From: Hoplostethus atlanticus
Taxonomy: Eukaryota; Chordata; Actinopteri; Trachichthyiformes; Trachichthyidae
Assembly: GCA_034670405.1 (NCBI GenBank)
Contig: JAXDDX010000001.1
Location: forward strand, 9,717,501 to 9,781,500
Direction of reading: 5' to 3'
DNA: 64,000 nucleotides
The position numbers were made by a program, and so were the translations under genes. The notes under the pieces are model-generated. The model was not told the DNA's origin and ran no database searches. It was given only the letters and a program-made list of their open reading frames with translations. Of the stretch, positions 37,601 to 49,679 are shown one piece after another. Each line of letters opens with the position of its first letter. Position 1 is the first letter of the stretch.

Positions 37601-38022
37601 CCAAACCTTCCAAAAGCATATCCATCTGAATCCCTCTCCAGAGCGAAGAGCATTCCCAGCAGAGTGTCTGAGAGGTGGAGAGTCAAAGCCAAGCAGACAG
37701 GCCGGGTCAGCCAGGGGTCAGGGGTCGGGGTGAAAGGGTGAGTTCAAGGGTGAAGGGGAAGGGTGAGGGTCATGGTGTCGGATAGGGGGCCTTGAGGCTC
37801 ACACCAGAGGTCCTTAACAAGCCTTGATCAATACATGACCAGGAAACCCTCGGCTCCTTTTCCTCCTGCATCACTATGCAGCTGTAGGTGGTCCCTCGAA
37901 GGGAGCTGCACGTCCTGCTTCTGTCACCTGCCCGTTTTGTCGTCTCCGTCCCCCGAAAAATGCATACACATGCACGCATAAGCTACACATCTCTTCCCTC
38001 CATCCCACACACACACTGCTGC

Positions 38023-38051
38023 CTCTCACACACACACACACACACACACAG
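38023..38051. repeat. (CA)n microsatellite
   Basis: About 12 units, ending at gcacatcccc. Confidence 0.93.
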
Positions 38052-38199
38052 CACATCCCCTGCTGAATGGAGTCAGCTTGGGCGGCCCTTCATTTTTCAT
38101 GCAAACGGTAATTTAGTGAGACTGTCTATTGATTGAGCGCCGCTTGTCTCCCAAACAATGCCACTTCAATCAGCGGCCCGGGGGGGCTGGGCTGAGGCT

Positions 38200-38262
38200 C
38201 GGGGAGGAGGGAGGAGATGGAGGGGAGGGGGAGGGGGGAGGGGGAGGGGGAGGGGCGGGAGG
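38200..38262 (+). repeat. Strong G-quadruplex-type tract
   Basis: More than eight G runs of three to six separated by single A residues over about 60 bp on the + strand, which is the template strand for WWOX transcription. Confidence 0.85.
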
Positions 38263-38414
38263 GCTGCCGATAGCTGCAGTGACTGATTTAAGAGATGGAT
38301 AAAAAGCAGATACGTCCCCCGCCCCTGTACTGATTAATGACAGTGGCCAGAGCAGCCCTGGACTATGCATCATGATTTAACCACCAGCCCCTCATCTAAA
38401 GATTAGCGTGCGCG

Positions 38415-38415
<1 letters not shown>

Positions 38416-38445
<30 letters not shown>
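38416..38445. repeat. (CA)14 microsatellite
   Basis: Perfect run. Confidence 0.95.
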
Positions 38446-38448
<3 letters not shown>

Positions 38449-38614
38449 TAAAGGCACCCACACACACTGTGTACTGTACCACACAGAGAGACAAGAGAGA
38501 CGGAAAGTGAGAAGGGAAGAAAGGGAAGTAAAGCAGTGAAAGGATAACAGGGCCTGCAGCAGACGTGGCTGTGAAGAGTCTCCTGTATATTCAATATCCA
38601 CTAACAGACCTTCC

Positions 38615-38652
38615 ATCCTTCCTTCTTTCCTTCCTTCCTTGCTTCCCTTCCA
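38615..38652. repeat. (TTCC)n tetranucleotide patch
   Basis: Imperfect ttcc/tttcc units. Confidence 0.85.
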
Positions 38653-39900
38653 GTAGAGTGACAGCTTTGGGACAGGTTATGGTTATCATGTTTAACAGGT
38701 CTCCCTCTTTATCGTTCATTCAGAGATCATAGAGACCAACAGTGAGCTGAACCACAAGGACAGGTCAGGAGAGGTCAAGGAGAACAAAGCAGGTGTGGCA
38801 TGTCTGTGGTCAGGTGTGGTGTGGCGGGGCATGAGATGTTAAGGTGGCAGGGTGTCTGTACATGGGTTACTAGATTAGGTCCAGGGATCAAAACTTAACT
38901 ATAATGTTATACAGCCACCAGCCATAGAAAGAAACATACATACCTATTACAGCACCTATTGTAGATTAGACAGGCTATACTGTACCACGTTGTCCAGGAG
39001 GCTAAGGGCAAAGTCTAAATATTGCTGTCCTCAAAATACCAAAAACGATGTAGACAAGTCAAAGCACTGAGTGAGGGATCATTGAGCAAAGGGTTTCTTC
39101 TGTGACGCAAATGTCTCTCTTATTCTCTGATGAGTCTATGGTGTGAAACTGTCTTCTGACCAGTGGACAACAACAATGAACCCATCTGCCAACCTAACCT
39201 TACCTGGTCCAGATCAGCATGTAGGACACAGTCCAACCACCGTCCAATCAATCCCAGGCTCCCAGCCCAGCCCAGCCCTGCCCGGACTGGTCAAGTCCAG
39301 TCAAGTCCAGCCTGGCCAAGCCAACAAAAGCCAAGTCACATGTCACAGTGTGTTGTAGTGCAGTGCAGTAAACTACAGTAGAGTGTGAAGTTGTGTTGTG
39401 TTGGAAGCTGAGGAGCAGGATTGGAGCCCCTCCCTGCGGCTGCTAAAATATTCATCAGACTCCCTGAGAGCATGTCTGCTAATAGTTATACATGGAGCAG
39501 GAGAGAGGAGTGAGAAGGAGGAGAGGAGAGGGAAGGGAAGGAGGGCGGGAGGCAAGAGGAGGAGAAATCGGGGAGATGAGCGATGCTCCCTCAGTGCATG
39601 TCAGCTAATAGTCAAACATGGAGTGGAAGGAGGGAGGGAAAAAGAAGAGAAGGAGAGGGAAGTGAGGAGAGGGGTTGTTTAAATAGTCTGGAGGAGATCA
39701 CAGGGGAAGGACCCAATGAAAGCAAAAAAAAAAAAGTGAGTGAGAGAGAAGGGGGGGGTGAAAGAGAGAGATAGAGAAAGAGAGATAAAGATTGAGAGGG
39801 AGTAATCACTTCTTTTCCTCCTCCCCTCTGCCGCCACTCGCCCCTCCAAGCTGCATTCCAGATTGATTAAAAGCCTCTCTTGTAATTGTCAGATCTTGTA
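38653..39900. other. Intron segment with purine-rich half and no gene
   Basis: 38650-39400 is ordinary intron with short local duplications (cagcccagcccagccc; caagtccagtcaagtccag near 39290-39310). 39480-39800 is purine-rich (gagaggagagggaag) with an A12 run near 39725. Two blocks around 39462-39510 and 39590-39640 share catgtc, gctaatagt and acatggag, suggesting a local duplication of about 130-bp spacing. Confidence 0.5.
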
Positions 39901-39925
39901 GGAACGTCTATGTGTTTGAGTGAGA

Positions 39926-39959
39926 GTGTGTGTGTGTGTGTGTGTGTATGGGGGGGGGG
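39926..39959. repeat. (TG)11 and G9 run
   Basis: TG at 39926-39947 followed by atggggggggg. Confidence 0.93.
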
Positions 39960-40168
39960 TCATCTGTGTGAGTGGGGTAGAAGAGAAACCCAATTTCAAT
40001 CACGTCAACCAATATAACAGTAGTCACTTCAATAGCCACCAGTCGCTACCACATCAATCAGAACTCCCACTCAACCAAAGAAATATTGTTGACGTTGTTT
40101 TGTATTTACAAAAAGAGCTTTGCTAGCCTAGCTCTATCTTTGTAACCTACTAAAAAAAACACGTGAAT

Positions 40169-40211
<43 letters not shown>
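40169..40211. repeat. (CA)21 microsatellite
   Basis: Perfect 43-bp run. A diverged CA-rich patch follows at 40390-40485. Confidence 0.95.
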
Positions 40212-40215
<4 letters not shown>

Positions 40216-40558
40216 CGTTTCTCCAGTCATTAAAATGAGAAACGGCCGATGGTGCAGGAGCTGTTGAAATACCATTAAGAAATGGAGACAAATGCAGTGG
40301 ATCCCAGCCTGCTATGGCAACATCACTACAGTAAATCAGACAGTGACGAATATTACTGAGAGCAGACTGGATGAGACTCAATGCATATGTACACACAAAC
40401 AAACACAGACGTGCACATACACACATAAAAACAAACATACACACACACACACACTGACAAACACACGTGCACACAAACAAACAGCAAACGAAATGCCAGG
40501 CACCTTCTGAAAAAGCTGTGTGAGGATTAATGAGTGATCATCCTAATTAAATGTTTCC

Positions 40559-40588
40559 TGATCATCCATAATGACATATGGATGATCA
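40559..40588. repeat. Inverted repeat, 11-bp arms
   Basis: tgatcatccat and atggatgatca flank an 8-nt spacer. Confidence 0.9.
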
Positions 40589-40798
40589 TGATGTGAGGAG
40601 ATGATCAGATGATGATAAAACAGAGCAGTCTGTTGGTATTTAGAGACAATGATGAGTCACATGAGGCACAGATCACACTGAACTGGAGCTTGAGTTCACT
40701 TTGTATTAACCCATTCAGGGCTGTCGTCAGTGAAACCCTAATTATAGAAGTTGAAAAAACACACTAAGCTCAAATACACAGGTCCAGGCTTGCATTTC

Positions 40799-40843
40799 TT
40801 AATCCTGATCTTAATCCTGATCTTAATCCTGTGCATCCTGTGC
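40799..40843 (+). repeat. 12-bp tandem repeat (ttaatcctgatc), about 3 copies
   Basis: Two perfect units plus a partial third that passes into two catcctgtg units. Confidence 0.9.
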
Positions 40844-41279
40844 AACGTTTCGGTCCTATCCAGGCCTTCCACAGTGCCATTTTCCAATCACTATTTCAAG
40901 TAAAGTGCAATTTAGACAGTCACTATGAAAAAAACAAATCACGCTAACCAGCATCATCATGACATCATAGCACTGAAAACAGAAAAGCAGAGTTTTAATC
41001 TGGTTTTAGTCTTTGATGTATATCATGATATATTTTACAACCAGTGAGACGTCTAAAATAACTTCTGATCCTTTGAAGACGTCTCTCCTCTTATGACTGG
41101 TTGATTGTGTTACTTAGCCTAATGTAAACCAATAAACGAGGCTAACCTTGTAAGCAGGGTCGATGCTTATTTAAAAGCTCATTGATTAACAGTTGTGATT
41201 ATTGATCACGCCATGCGGTCCAGACAGAACTGATAGATCTGATAGGTCAGGGTCCAGATCCAGGGAGAAAGAGAGAGAG

Positions 41280-41319
41280 AGACAGGCAGACAGGCAGGAA
41301 GCAGGCAGGCAGATAGACA

Positions 41320-41353
<34 letters not shown>
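41280..41353. repeat. (CAGG/CAGA)n then (CA)17
   Basis: Tetranucleotide patch cagacaggcaggaagcaggc and similar, leading into a CA run at 41321-41353. Confidence 0.93.
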
Positions 41354-41355
<2 letters not shown>

Positions 41356-41689
41356 TGTAATTCCTCTTCTCAATCGTGTATGTTATTTGAAGAGATTATT
41401 TGGAGTATCAACTTATTATCTGTACTTGAACCTCTTCAGTATTTTGCCCTCACCCCTATCTCACATTCCCCCCGACTGATTCACTTCTCCATACAGTTTA
41501 CAGTGCAGAGCAGAGTGGTTGCATGTGAAGGAGATGGTAAGCGGTAATATTCAATTATTGTATGCACGGCGTCCCCGTCCCGCCCTAAATTGATTTCTTT
41601 CAGAACGGGAGGCATCGCTCAGCGCTGACACACAGCCATGTTTCCCCCGTCTACCACATCCCACGCAAATTACTCCTCCATCTGCTCTC

Positions 41690-41880
41690 CCTCACCGCAT
41701 CACGCATTTACCCCTCTCGCCTCCCCTCTCCTCTCCTCCCGGCTCCAAACCTCCCTTCTCCTCCACTCTTCTAACCTCTCCTCGCCTTCCCTAACCTCAC
41801 CCTCTCGTCTCCTAACCTTCCTTCTCTTCTCCTCACCTAACCTCTCCTCTCCCAATCTCCCTTTTCCTCCCCTCTCCTCG
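41690..41880. repeat. 190-bp polypyrimidine tract with degenerate ctaacctctcctc units
   Basis: Almost uninterrupted C/T sequence in which ctaacctctcctc-like and cctaacct motifs recur. The 100-residue Ser/Leu/Pro frame over it is a low-complexity translation. Confidence 0.75.
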
Positions 41881-43239
41881 TGTCATAATGAATACACAAC
41901 TATCGGCGGTTGGCATCAGCCCCGGCTCCCATACGTTTAATCTGTCTTTAATCTCTCTGCATTGTAATGGGAAATGGTTTTTGTGTTTTACTGTTTGATT
42001 GAAGCTGGGAGCCCGCCCCTCGCCACCGCGGGACTCTGTGTTTAGGAGTGGGAGGTGTTTTCAATTCTGCCCTTGCTCAAATTGCCTTTTATCAAAGAAT
42101 TCATATCAGTAATATGATTCTACGTATTAACTGGGCTGTTTGTAAGTGGCCTAATAGGAAAATAAGAAATGCAGAGAGAGAAAGACAGACACAGGCCTCT
42201 AATCACACAATCAAATTTAAAAAAATCTCTCTCTCTATATATAAACTACAGTTCTGACTTGAAATGGCTGTGAAAATGTCTACATTTTGAGTGAACAAAA
42301 GGTTGATAAAACCTCCTTGACTGTGGCTCAGCTGTTGAAAGAGAGCTGCAGTTGGTACACAGTAGTTGTGAAAGTTTTCTCCCATCAAATTATACCATCA
42401 TCATAAAGACCTTTACAATTGTACCTTTAATAAAACCACACAGAGAGGGAGTAGGTCTAATCAATACTTCATATAGCAGGGATTATTGTTTGTTCAGACT
42501 CAAGACAGATTCAAAACATCTAGGCTCGATAGTCATGTAAAGCTAGAATTGATCTGTTCATAAAAGCAGTGAAATTTTTGATGTTGGTGTCACATTTATG
42601 AATTCTTCTCTCAGCATCACATTTTTTATTCATACACACATTGTCACTTCTACAAAGAACAGGCCTGCGGTTAACGCCGAATGGCATTTACGGTCTCTGA
42701 TGGTTAATATCAACAAAGAAATTTCAACACACCCAAACACACACGCACACACACATATGCACACACACAAACATACACAAACACACACACACACACGCAC
42801 ACAGCCTCCTGCATTCTCCTATTCTAATTAAAGGGACCTCTCTGCCCTGGGTGTGTGTGTGATATTGACACTTAGCTCCGTACAATAAACTTTATTGGCA
42901 AGCCCTGCTTGATTACAGCACTAAACTAGAATAACAAGGAATATGGGAGGAGGGGACGTGGATTATATACTAAACAGACATTAGTGGGCTCTATTCAAAT
43001 ATCTCACAGTGCATTTTAATGGCATGTCCCGAACAGCCTCCGTCTCTGAAGAAAGTCTCCACATGAGTGCGAGCGGTACAGTAGAGTGATGAAGATGAAA
43101 TATATTGTACACAAATAAAAAAAGACACGGGTGAAATAGAGGTAGATAAATAGACAGAGAGGAGAGAAGAGATATATCGAAGGATAGAGGGAGGGAAAGT
43201 GGGATAGATTTCCCGTCATTAATGATCTATGGAAAATCC

Positions 43240-43400
43240 TCTGTCTATTTTCAGATATACTGTTAATGGCTGCTCGCTGCCATTAAAATCGTTGCTGTCT
43301 TGAACTCAGCTATTCACATATTGGCTGCTGCTTCATCTAATATTCATCTACTGGAGGTCAATGGCAGTGGTGGCATGCAAGCATCTTGTGTACACAAATT
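43240..43400. promoter_or_regulatory. Candidate conserved non-coding element
   Basis: Repeat-free block with gttaatggctgctcgctgcc, attaaaatcgttgc, ttcatctaatattcatc and gaggtcaatggcag. Proposed on composition only. Confidence 0.3.
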
Positions 43401-43628
43401 AAGGACGGAGAAAAGGAGTGTGTTCATGGTGTAGATTCGTGAAATATAGAATTTCAAAAATGATTACGCCTCAAAAAAAAAACTCAACCCACTTTTGTTG
43501 TTCTTTTAAAAAATGTTAAATAAAATGATAAATGTGGCTTTGGGCGTTCACCAAAACAAAAGGCTATATTAGTCCTATCACATTATAACAGTCACACTAC
43601 AAACTGAGCTCTGTGTGTGTGTAAGAAA

Positions 43629-43700
43629 CACAAACACACACATAGAGAGAGAGAGGGGGAGAGAGAGAGGGGGAGAGAGACAGAGAGAGAGAGAGAGAGC
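43629..43700. repeat. (CA)/(GA) compound purine-rich repeat
   Basis: caaacacacacata followed by interrupted GA repeats with gggg. Confidence 0.9.
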
Positions 43701-44220
43701 AAGTTTGCCTTTCCTCAGCACTCCAACAGCCCTGGTGAGGGAGGAAGCCTTTAAGAGGGAACAGACTCGGCAATTAATTCCTCAACAATGGTGTCTCAGA
43801 CAATACCTGGAGGCAAGACTCCCTGTGAGCAGGAAGAGAACCGCAAAGCCCTCTTCATATCGGACATTAAATTACCAGCCCGTGTGTTAAATCAATTAGA
43901 CACGACCAGGAGGTGAAGGAGAGGGTCGCATGTTGCACATTCACAAGTGCAAACATTCCCTTACTCTCGCTCCACTCTCACTCTCAGCTCTTTTACACAG
44001 GCTTTTTCTCACTCGTACGACATTACAAGGAAACACGCAGCTCCTGTACTGCAACCTCTGTACCATTAGCAACATTACTTACTTACAGTACTTACTGCTG
44101 TGAGTGGTGCACCCACATAAATGACCTGAGGCCTTCCACAGAGGCCGCCGCCGCCACGGAGAACAATTCAGACAGAATAAAAGAGAAAAGAGGGAAATGT
44201 GGAGAATAAAGTGTTTGTTG

Positions 44221-44239
44221 AAAAAAAAAAAAAAAAAAA
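44221..44239. repeat. A19 homopolymer
   Basis: Nineteen A. No retroposon body or target duplication was recognised around it. Confidence 0.9.
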
Positions 44240-46137
44240 GGCAGAATTTAAATTCTCTTTAAGTCAAACAAGCTTCTGATAACAGAGGTTGTGACACAAG
44301 AGCAAATGAACCACCGCTGTCGTGCCCCACAGCTTCTGCACTCAGGGACCCGCTCTCTCAGCTCAGTCAGTTGAACTACAATGACCCCTACTGGCCTGAA
44401 AGGGTACTGGGTTAGTGCGATCCTCAGACAAAGAGCTTGCACTTCCTCATGAACTTTTGTCTCGGGCTCTGCAGCTGCTCCGGATCTTATAAAAGATGAA
44501 CACAGTCACAGGGAGAGATTACAGAAAAGCTCATTTTCAGATCCCTACTGTATCATATACTCCACGTTCTCTTCCAAACCCCTCCATTATTTTATTTTAT
44601 TTTGTCTCCTTTCAGTCATTCCCTTGTTTCCATCTTTTCACTCCAAATTCCCCCACCCCCTCTCTTTTTCCCTTCTCTCTCTAGAGGCCTTGGCACCCTT
44701 GGCAGGGCCTCTCCCGCTGGTTGTGTTGGCAGAGCTCTGTCTCCGATTCACCCACAGCGTGCCCTCTGGCTGAACAGGCTGGCACAAGGACATGGAAGAG
44801 AGTTGGGAGAAGAGGGCAGGGCAGGGGGCATGCAGTTATGAACTGATATATTACTGATAGAGAGTTATCGTGGGATAGGTGAGCGGTGAGAGCTGAATTC
44901 TCTGTGCTGTGTAGACGGTTTTAGGGCTACGGCTACTGTGGGCAGCAGAGAACATGTGAGATCGGAGTGACAGGAACTAGTGTGTCAGTCGCACGTGTGT
45001 CTGGAGGAGGACATTAGAGAAACGAATGCGGCCTCACCTTGAGGAACCACTGACCCCACACACCTTTACTGCACCTCCAATTAGAGGGGAGAGAGGAAGA
45101 GATACAGAGAGGAAGACAGGGGGGAGAGAGAGAGAGAAAGAGGGGGAGAGATGTATTTCATAAATGTAGTTCCATAAAGAGCACTGACCCAAATGGCATT
45201 CAGTAATTCCTCCCTGTGCCAGAGGAGGTAGGATAATCAGAAACTTCATCAAGCTCACTCCTTCCTTCGCTCCTTTCCTTGCGTCTGCAACCCTCCTACT
45301 GTCCCACCCTCTCCCGGGAACCTCTTAAACAAAACCCGTGTGTAATAAACCGCCATAACATACACGGTGCATCCAGAACACGCATCAAAGAACATCTCCC
45401 TACTCCCCTTCGTCGCCTTCGTTTTTAATTAAACAAGTTTCCTCCACTCAGAGTCTCGCCGTCTCCCCGTCCCTTTGATCTGTTCTTAGCCAACTCTCAG
45501 TGAAAGAAACAGTCCATCGCCACTTTGAGAAAGTTGTCGGTGTACGGCATTGATCCGATGTACACAAAAAAAGGCACCCCGAGCACTTACAAATATGAGG
45601 AGGGGGGGAAAAAAACACCACAGAAAACGTACAGTCCCTTTGTCAAACACAACACCAGAAGTACAATCCCTTATGATTCATACGGGTCTACTCGTAAAAG
45701 CAGAACAAATTCCCTTTTGAAACTGTTCAATAAATTCAAATCAGTCTTTATGACAATGTTGGCAATACATATCAAATCTGTCACTGCTATGTTGAGATGG
45801 ATATGAGAGGGCAGAAATCTGAAAGAAAATAATACAATTAAAGTGTGTCTCAAGCACCAAGTTCCCATCGATCCATTCGCTCTCTTTTCCAATACACTAT
45901 GGACTTAACATGGACTTATTCTTTCTTAAGCACAACTGGGACTGCTCCCTTCCCCCGGGGTGAAACACCCACACAATGCTTCAAAAGAACATTTTGTTTA
46001 CATGTTCAATACCAGAAACATCAATGAAATTATCCAATCATTAATTTCCTATTCAATACAAATTTAATGCAGAGCCACGGAGTAGCCAGCTCATATCCAA
46101 TAAGGACATCTATCCTCAATCACTCAGATTCATCCGC

Positions 46138-46140
<3 letters not shown>
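44240..46140. other. Intron segment, repeat-poor, no recognised gene
   Basis: Unremarkable sequence with a GA-rich patch at 45085-45150. A 93-residue open frame at 45525-45806 (+) and a 64-residue frame at 44248-44442 (-) are free of low complexity but match no family I recognise and lack splice context. Confidence 0.5.

Positions 46141-46141
<1 letters not shown>

Positions 46142-46171
<30 letters not shown>
46142..46171. repeat. (CA)15 microsatellite
   Basis: Perfect run. Confidence 0.95.
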
Positions 46172-46172
<1 letters not shown>

Positions 46173-46292
46173 CAATGGGCCTGTCCCTAAAACAGCTATT
46201 CCTCACAGACAGACTCAATACTGTGCAGAGGGAGAAAGGAGGCAAAGTGCAAATAAGGGGGATGGGAGTGGAGGGAGAGGGGAGGAATCAGA

Positions 46293-46320
46293 GGGCTGGG
46301 GGTGGGTGGGGGGTGGGGGG
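46293..46320 (+). repeat. G-quadruplex-type tract
   Basis: gggctgggggtgggtgggggg then tgggggg: five G runs with loops of one or two bases. Confidence 0.85.
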
Positions 46321-47083
46321 TGACAGAGCGTGAGACGGGGACTTATTATTTCCTAAGTGCAACTCTCAAGGTGATAGTCCTGACATTGGCTGGTCAGACA
46401 GAGCAGAGAGACACGGTTCCTTCCATCTTAAGCAGGCCTGGTCGGTCTACTCTGGGTCATATGTGGTTGGTTTGGCTGGTTCATACAGGGACAGGTTCAT
46501 GTAAACTGGAAAAAAACTAAAAAAATATAATCCATATATCAAGGTTTCTGTAAGGAGCTCTCATGCACTCCAATCAACAAGCTCATTCAGGCTAAATTTT
46601 GTGATCAATGCCGGGCACAACGGCGTGCTGCTCCATGCTCGATGACACAATCATTAGCTCTCTGTTGCATGTGATTAGGAAACGCATGGAAATGTTATCA
46701 GTATTGAATATCATACAGTACTGACCCTGACTGAACCCCGACCGAGTGCAAAACACATCACAGATGGAGCTGTGAGACGCGTGTGTGTGTTTAACATGTT
46801 GGGTCTGGAGAGAGACGGCACCGAGCGCCAGGGGTTCAGAGGTCAAGTAGAGTCAAACCAGGTAGGCGATTGGCTGATCAGGTCTGAGTGTAATGACTAA
46901 TCAATGGTTGAATGCATTAGCCTAATCTAATGGGCCAGGTGGGAGAGGACAGCGCTAGACGCATGGAACACATGATTGAGCACAACATGCAACAGCAACG
47001 CAATCAATAACACATAGAGTGGTCTAACCCCAGGGGGCGTCCCCACTAGTGGAATGACCTGCTCCACATGCATTTAGGAGACT

Positions 47084-47105
47084 GTGTGTGTGTGTGTGTG
47101 TGTGT
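47084..47105. repeat. (TG)11 microsatellite
   Basis: Perfect run. Confidence 0.95.
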
Positions 47106-47865
47106 CCGTAAATATGTATGGTTGGTTAGTTGGGGGAGGACAGAAAAGGAACCAAGCTGTTTTAGTCTGATTGATTAGATTATGATCCCTTCATGGAAAT
47201 GAAACGAGAGAAATCAAAGTTTCAATCCAACAGCCAGACACACCTCAGTGAGTCGCTACGTTCCTGACCTCCTTCCCTGTGCGGATGGGACAGAACAACA
47301 ACACAGAAGAAAGAGTGAAAGAGAATGTGGTGTGAGTGATGCAAAAACATAATGTTGATAAGACATGAATGCAAAATACTGAAAATGAATCATCAGCCTG
47401 TTGTTTTACGCAATCAGGGGAGCGAGAGGTCACACATTCGTCACATTTATCTGCCCCAGGGGAAAAAGGCGCCCGCCTATATGTGTAAATTGACCTTTCA
47501 CCCCTTCACTCAGTGATGAGCAATACGTGAACCTGTTTGTGGGTTAAAAGCATCGCTGAGCTCTCATGTGCCATTCTGTACATTACCGAGGTCATTCACA
47601 TCTCTCACCCCTATCAGATGAATGTGTTTAAACGCAAAGTATGTAATGCAGAATCACGGTGTGATGGTGTAAACACAGACACATGTTCTGATCAAGTATC
47701 TGAGTAAAGACACAGAGGCACAGACACACATAGTGAAGATTTACAAAGACTATCAAGAGGTGCTAAAAACATTGATCAACTCACAGGGAGAGATCCGCCG
47801 TGAAGGAGTCCACTCTGATCATTAGCCACAGAGAGACAGGAGAGACGGAGAGACAGACAGACAAA

Positions 47866-48041
47866 GAGTGTGAGAGAGAGAGAGAGAGAAAGAAAGAGAT
47901 GACAAGTGAGGGACAAGAGCCAAGCGCAGTCAGAACAGAGGACAGGCCTGGTTCAATACCTGCAGCACATACTGCTGACACTGCACCGCTCAACACAGAT
48001 GCACACACACACACAGATGCACACACACACACACACACACA
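47866..48041. repeat. (GA)n and interrupted (CA)n
   Basis: GA-rich tract at 47868-47900 and CA runs at 48001-48041 with gatg interruptions. Confidence 0.9.
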
Positions 48042-48169
48042 TTTTCACATGGACATGTACACAAAAGATAGAGAAACATCAGACCAATCACTCAGCCCGT
48101 GTCAATACTTCAAGAGGAAAACAGAGAATGCATGCATGTGTGTTTGTGTACTGTATGTGATTGTGCGTA

Positions 48170-48170
<1 letters not shown>

Positions 48171-48224
<54 letters not shown>
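48171..48224. repeat. (GACA)13 tetranucleotide microsatellite
   Basis: A perfect gaca run of 13 units, ending at a C7 run. Shorter relatives occur at 9227-9252, 25314-25331 and, as TCTG, at 62980-63018. Confidence 0.97.
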
Positions 48225-48722
48225 TCCCCCCCCTCCTCCCCTCTAGGCACATTTGTGAAGTTTTACAGAGCTCCTTGTCCCTTTGTCTGAATGAACCAAT
48301 ATGACATCTCTAATCCTCCCTAATCGTCCCTATTTGTAGGAAAAATAAGAATGTCAACTTTTTAACGTTCCTTTTGGATCAGCCTCTTTTTTTCTAAGTA
48401 CGAAGAAGAAGATGAACACCAAAAAGCTGCACATGTTATAAGGACATCCCAGTACTTGTGTGGTTGGGCTTTTCTTCTCTTTTCCTTAAAATTGGGTTGA
48501 AACTCAGCTCACTTCTCCATCTCACTCCCTCTGTGTGTGCATGGGTTTGTGTGTGTATATGCTTGATAACATGGAACGTCCGGCGGCACTGCTCTGCAGA
48601 CGGCATCAACACGTTGTTTTCATGTTCACGTCTACGGTGCTGCGGCCATGACGTCCAAGACCAATTCCCTTGGAAAAACAAAGTTCATCTTATCTTGTGT
48701 CGCTCTGTGTGTGTAAATGCAT

Positions 48723-48726
<4 letters not shown>

Positions 48727-48783
<57 letters not shown>
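48727..48783. repeat. (TG)28 microsatellite
   Basis: A perfect 57-bp run, among the longest in the window. Confidence 0.97.
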
Positions 48784-48787
<4 letters not shown>

Positions 48788-49063
48788 GCACATGCGAACA
48801 GAGAGGCCTGTGATCGGGGGCCTCTCCATCTTTGAAATGTATTAGCGCACAGTGCCTTATTGAGTGAGGCGCAGTGTTTAAGTGAAACTGATGAGAGATG
48901 TGTGAGCGGGGAGGACGGGGCTATAAGTATGTGGCTGGGGTCACAGGTTAATCCCTATTGATTCACTCCACAGTCTGCATACAGCCACACACAAAGATAG
49001 GGAGGTAGAGGCCTGCTTCACTAGCCTATCAGAGAGTACAAACGCAGGACAAATCTCACCCCG

Positions 49064-49102
49064 CGCACACACACACACACCTACACACATGCACACACAC
49101 CT
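49064..49102. repeat. Short (CA)n patch
   Basis: Two CA runs separated by cctacacacatg. Confidence 0.85.
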
Positions 49103-49679
49103 GCTACTAAGCAGAGTAAGGACAGGGAAATTAAGTGTCATTCAATCTCTAACTAGGTACTTAAATACTCTCTACTTGGACCAATTGCAGACCATGACCT
49201 CCTAATAATCAAGGGATCAATGAGAGCACCCATATCAGATATGATCATCGGCTTCATTTAAACAGTCATGATCACGTGTCTGTCTGAACACAGTGAAAAG
49301 GGGATACGTGTTTTTCTTACCACGGGAGACACATTTGACCACATGGCCGCAGCAATCAGCACGGTGACAACCGGCATATTTAAAAGCCACCTTCAAACAA
49401 TTACAGCGAAATCACAGCAAGCCCCGAACAGCCCCGACAGAGCAGCGAGGGGGTGATGTGAAACCAGAGTAACAGCCGGGCCACGCTGTATTTATAAACA
49501 AGCTCTTCACACGCTCACCCCAGAGAAGGAAAGGTGAAATATTACATTAATATGAACAACCATTAATAATACCCCCCTCTCTCCCCACCTCTTACCCCAT
49601 CACTCCTTCTCTCTCCATCTCTATCTCCCTCCCTCCTTCTCTCTCTCTCTCTCTCCTCTCTCCCTCTAATCCTATCATG

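Noticed and set aside
44221-44239. Poly-A tail of a processed pseudogene
   Set aside because: No coding-like sequence precedes the A19 run on + and no target-site duplication was seen.
45525-45806. 93-residue frame without low-complexity sequence
   Set aside because: No similarity to a known protein that I can see, no flanking splice signals considered convincing, and length within chance expectation.
48171-48224. Possible CRISPR-like or satellite array
   Set aside because: Simple GACA tetranucleotide repeat with no spacers.
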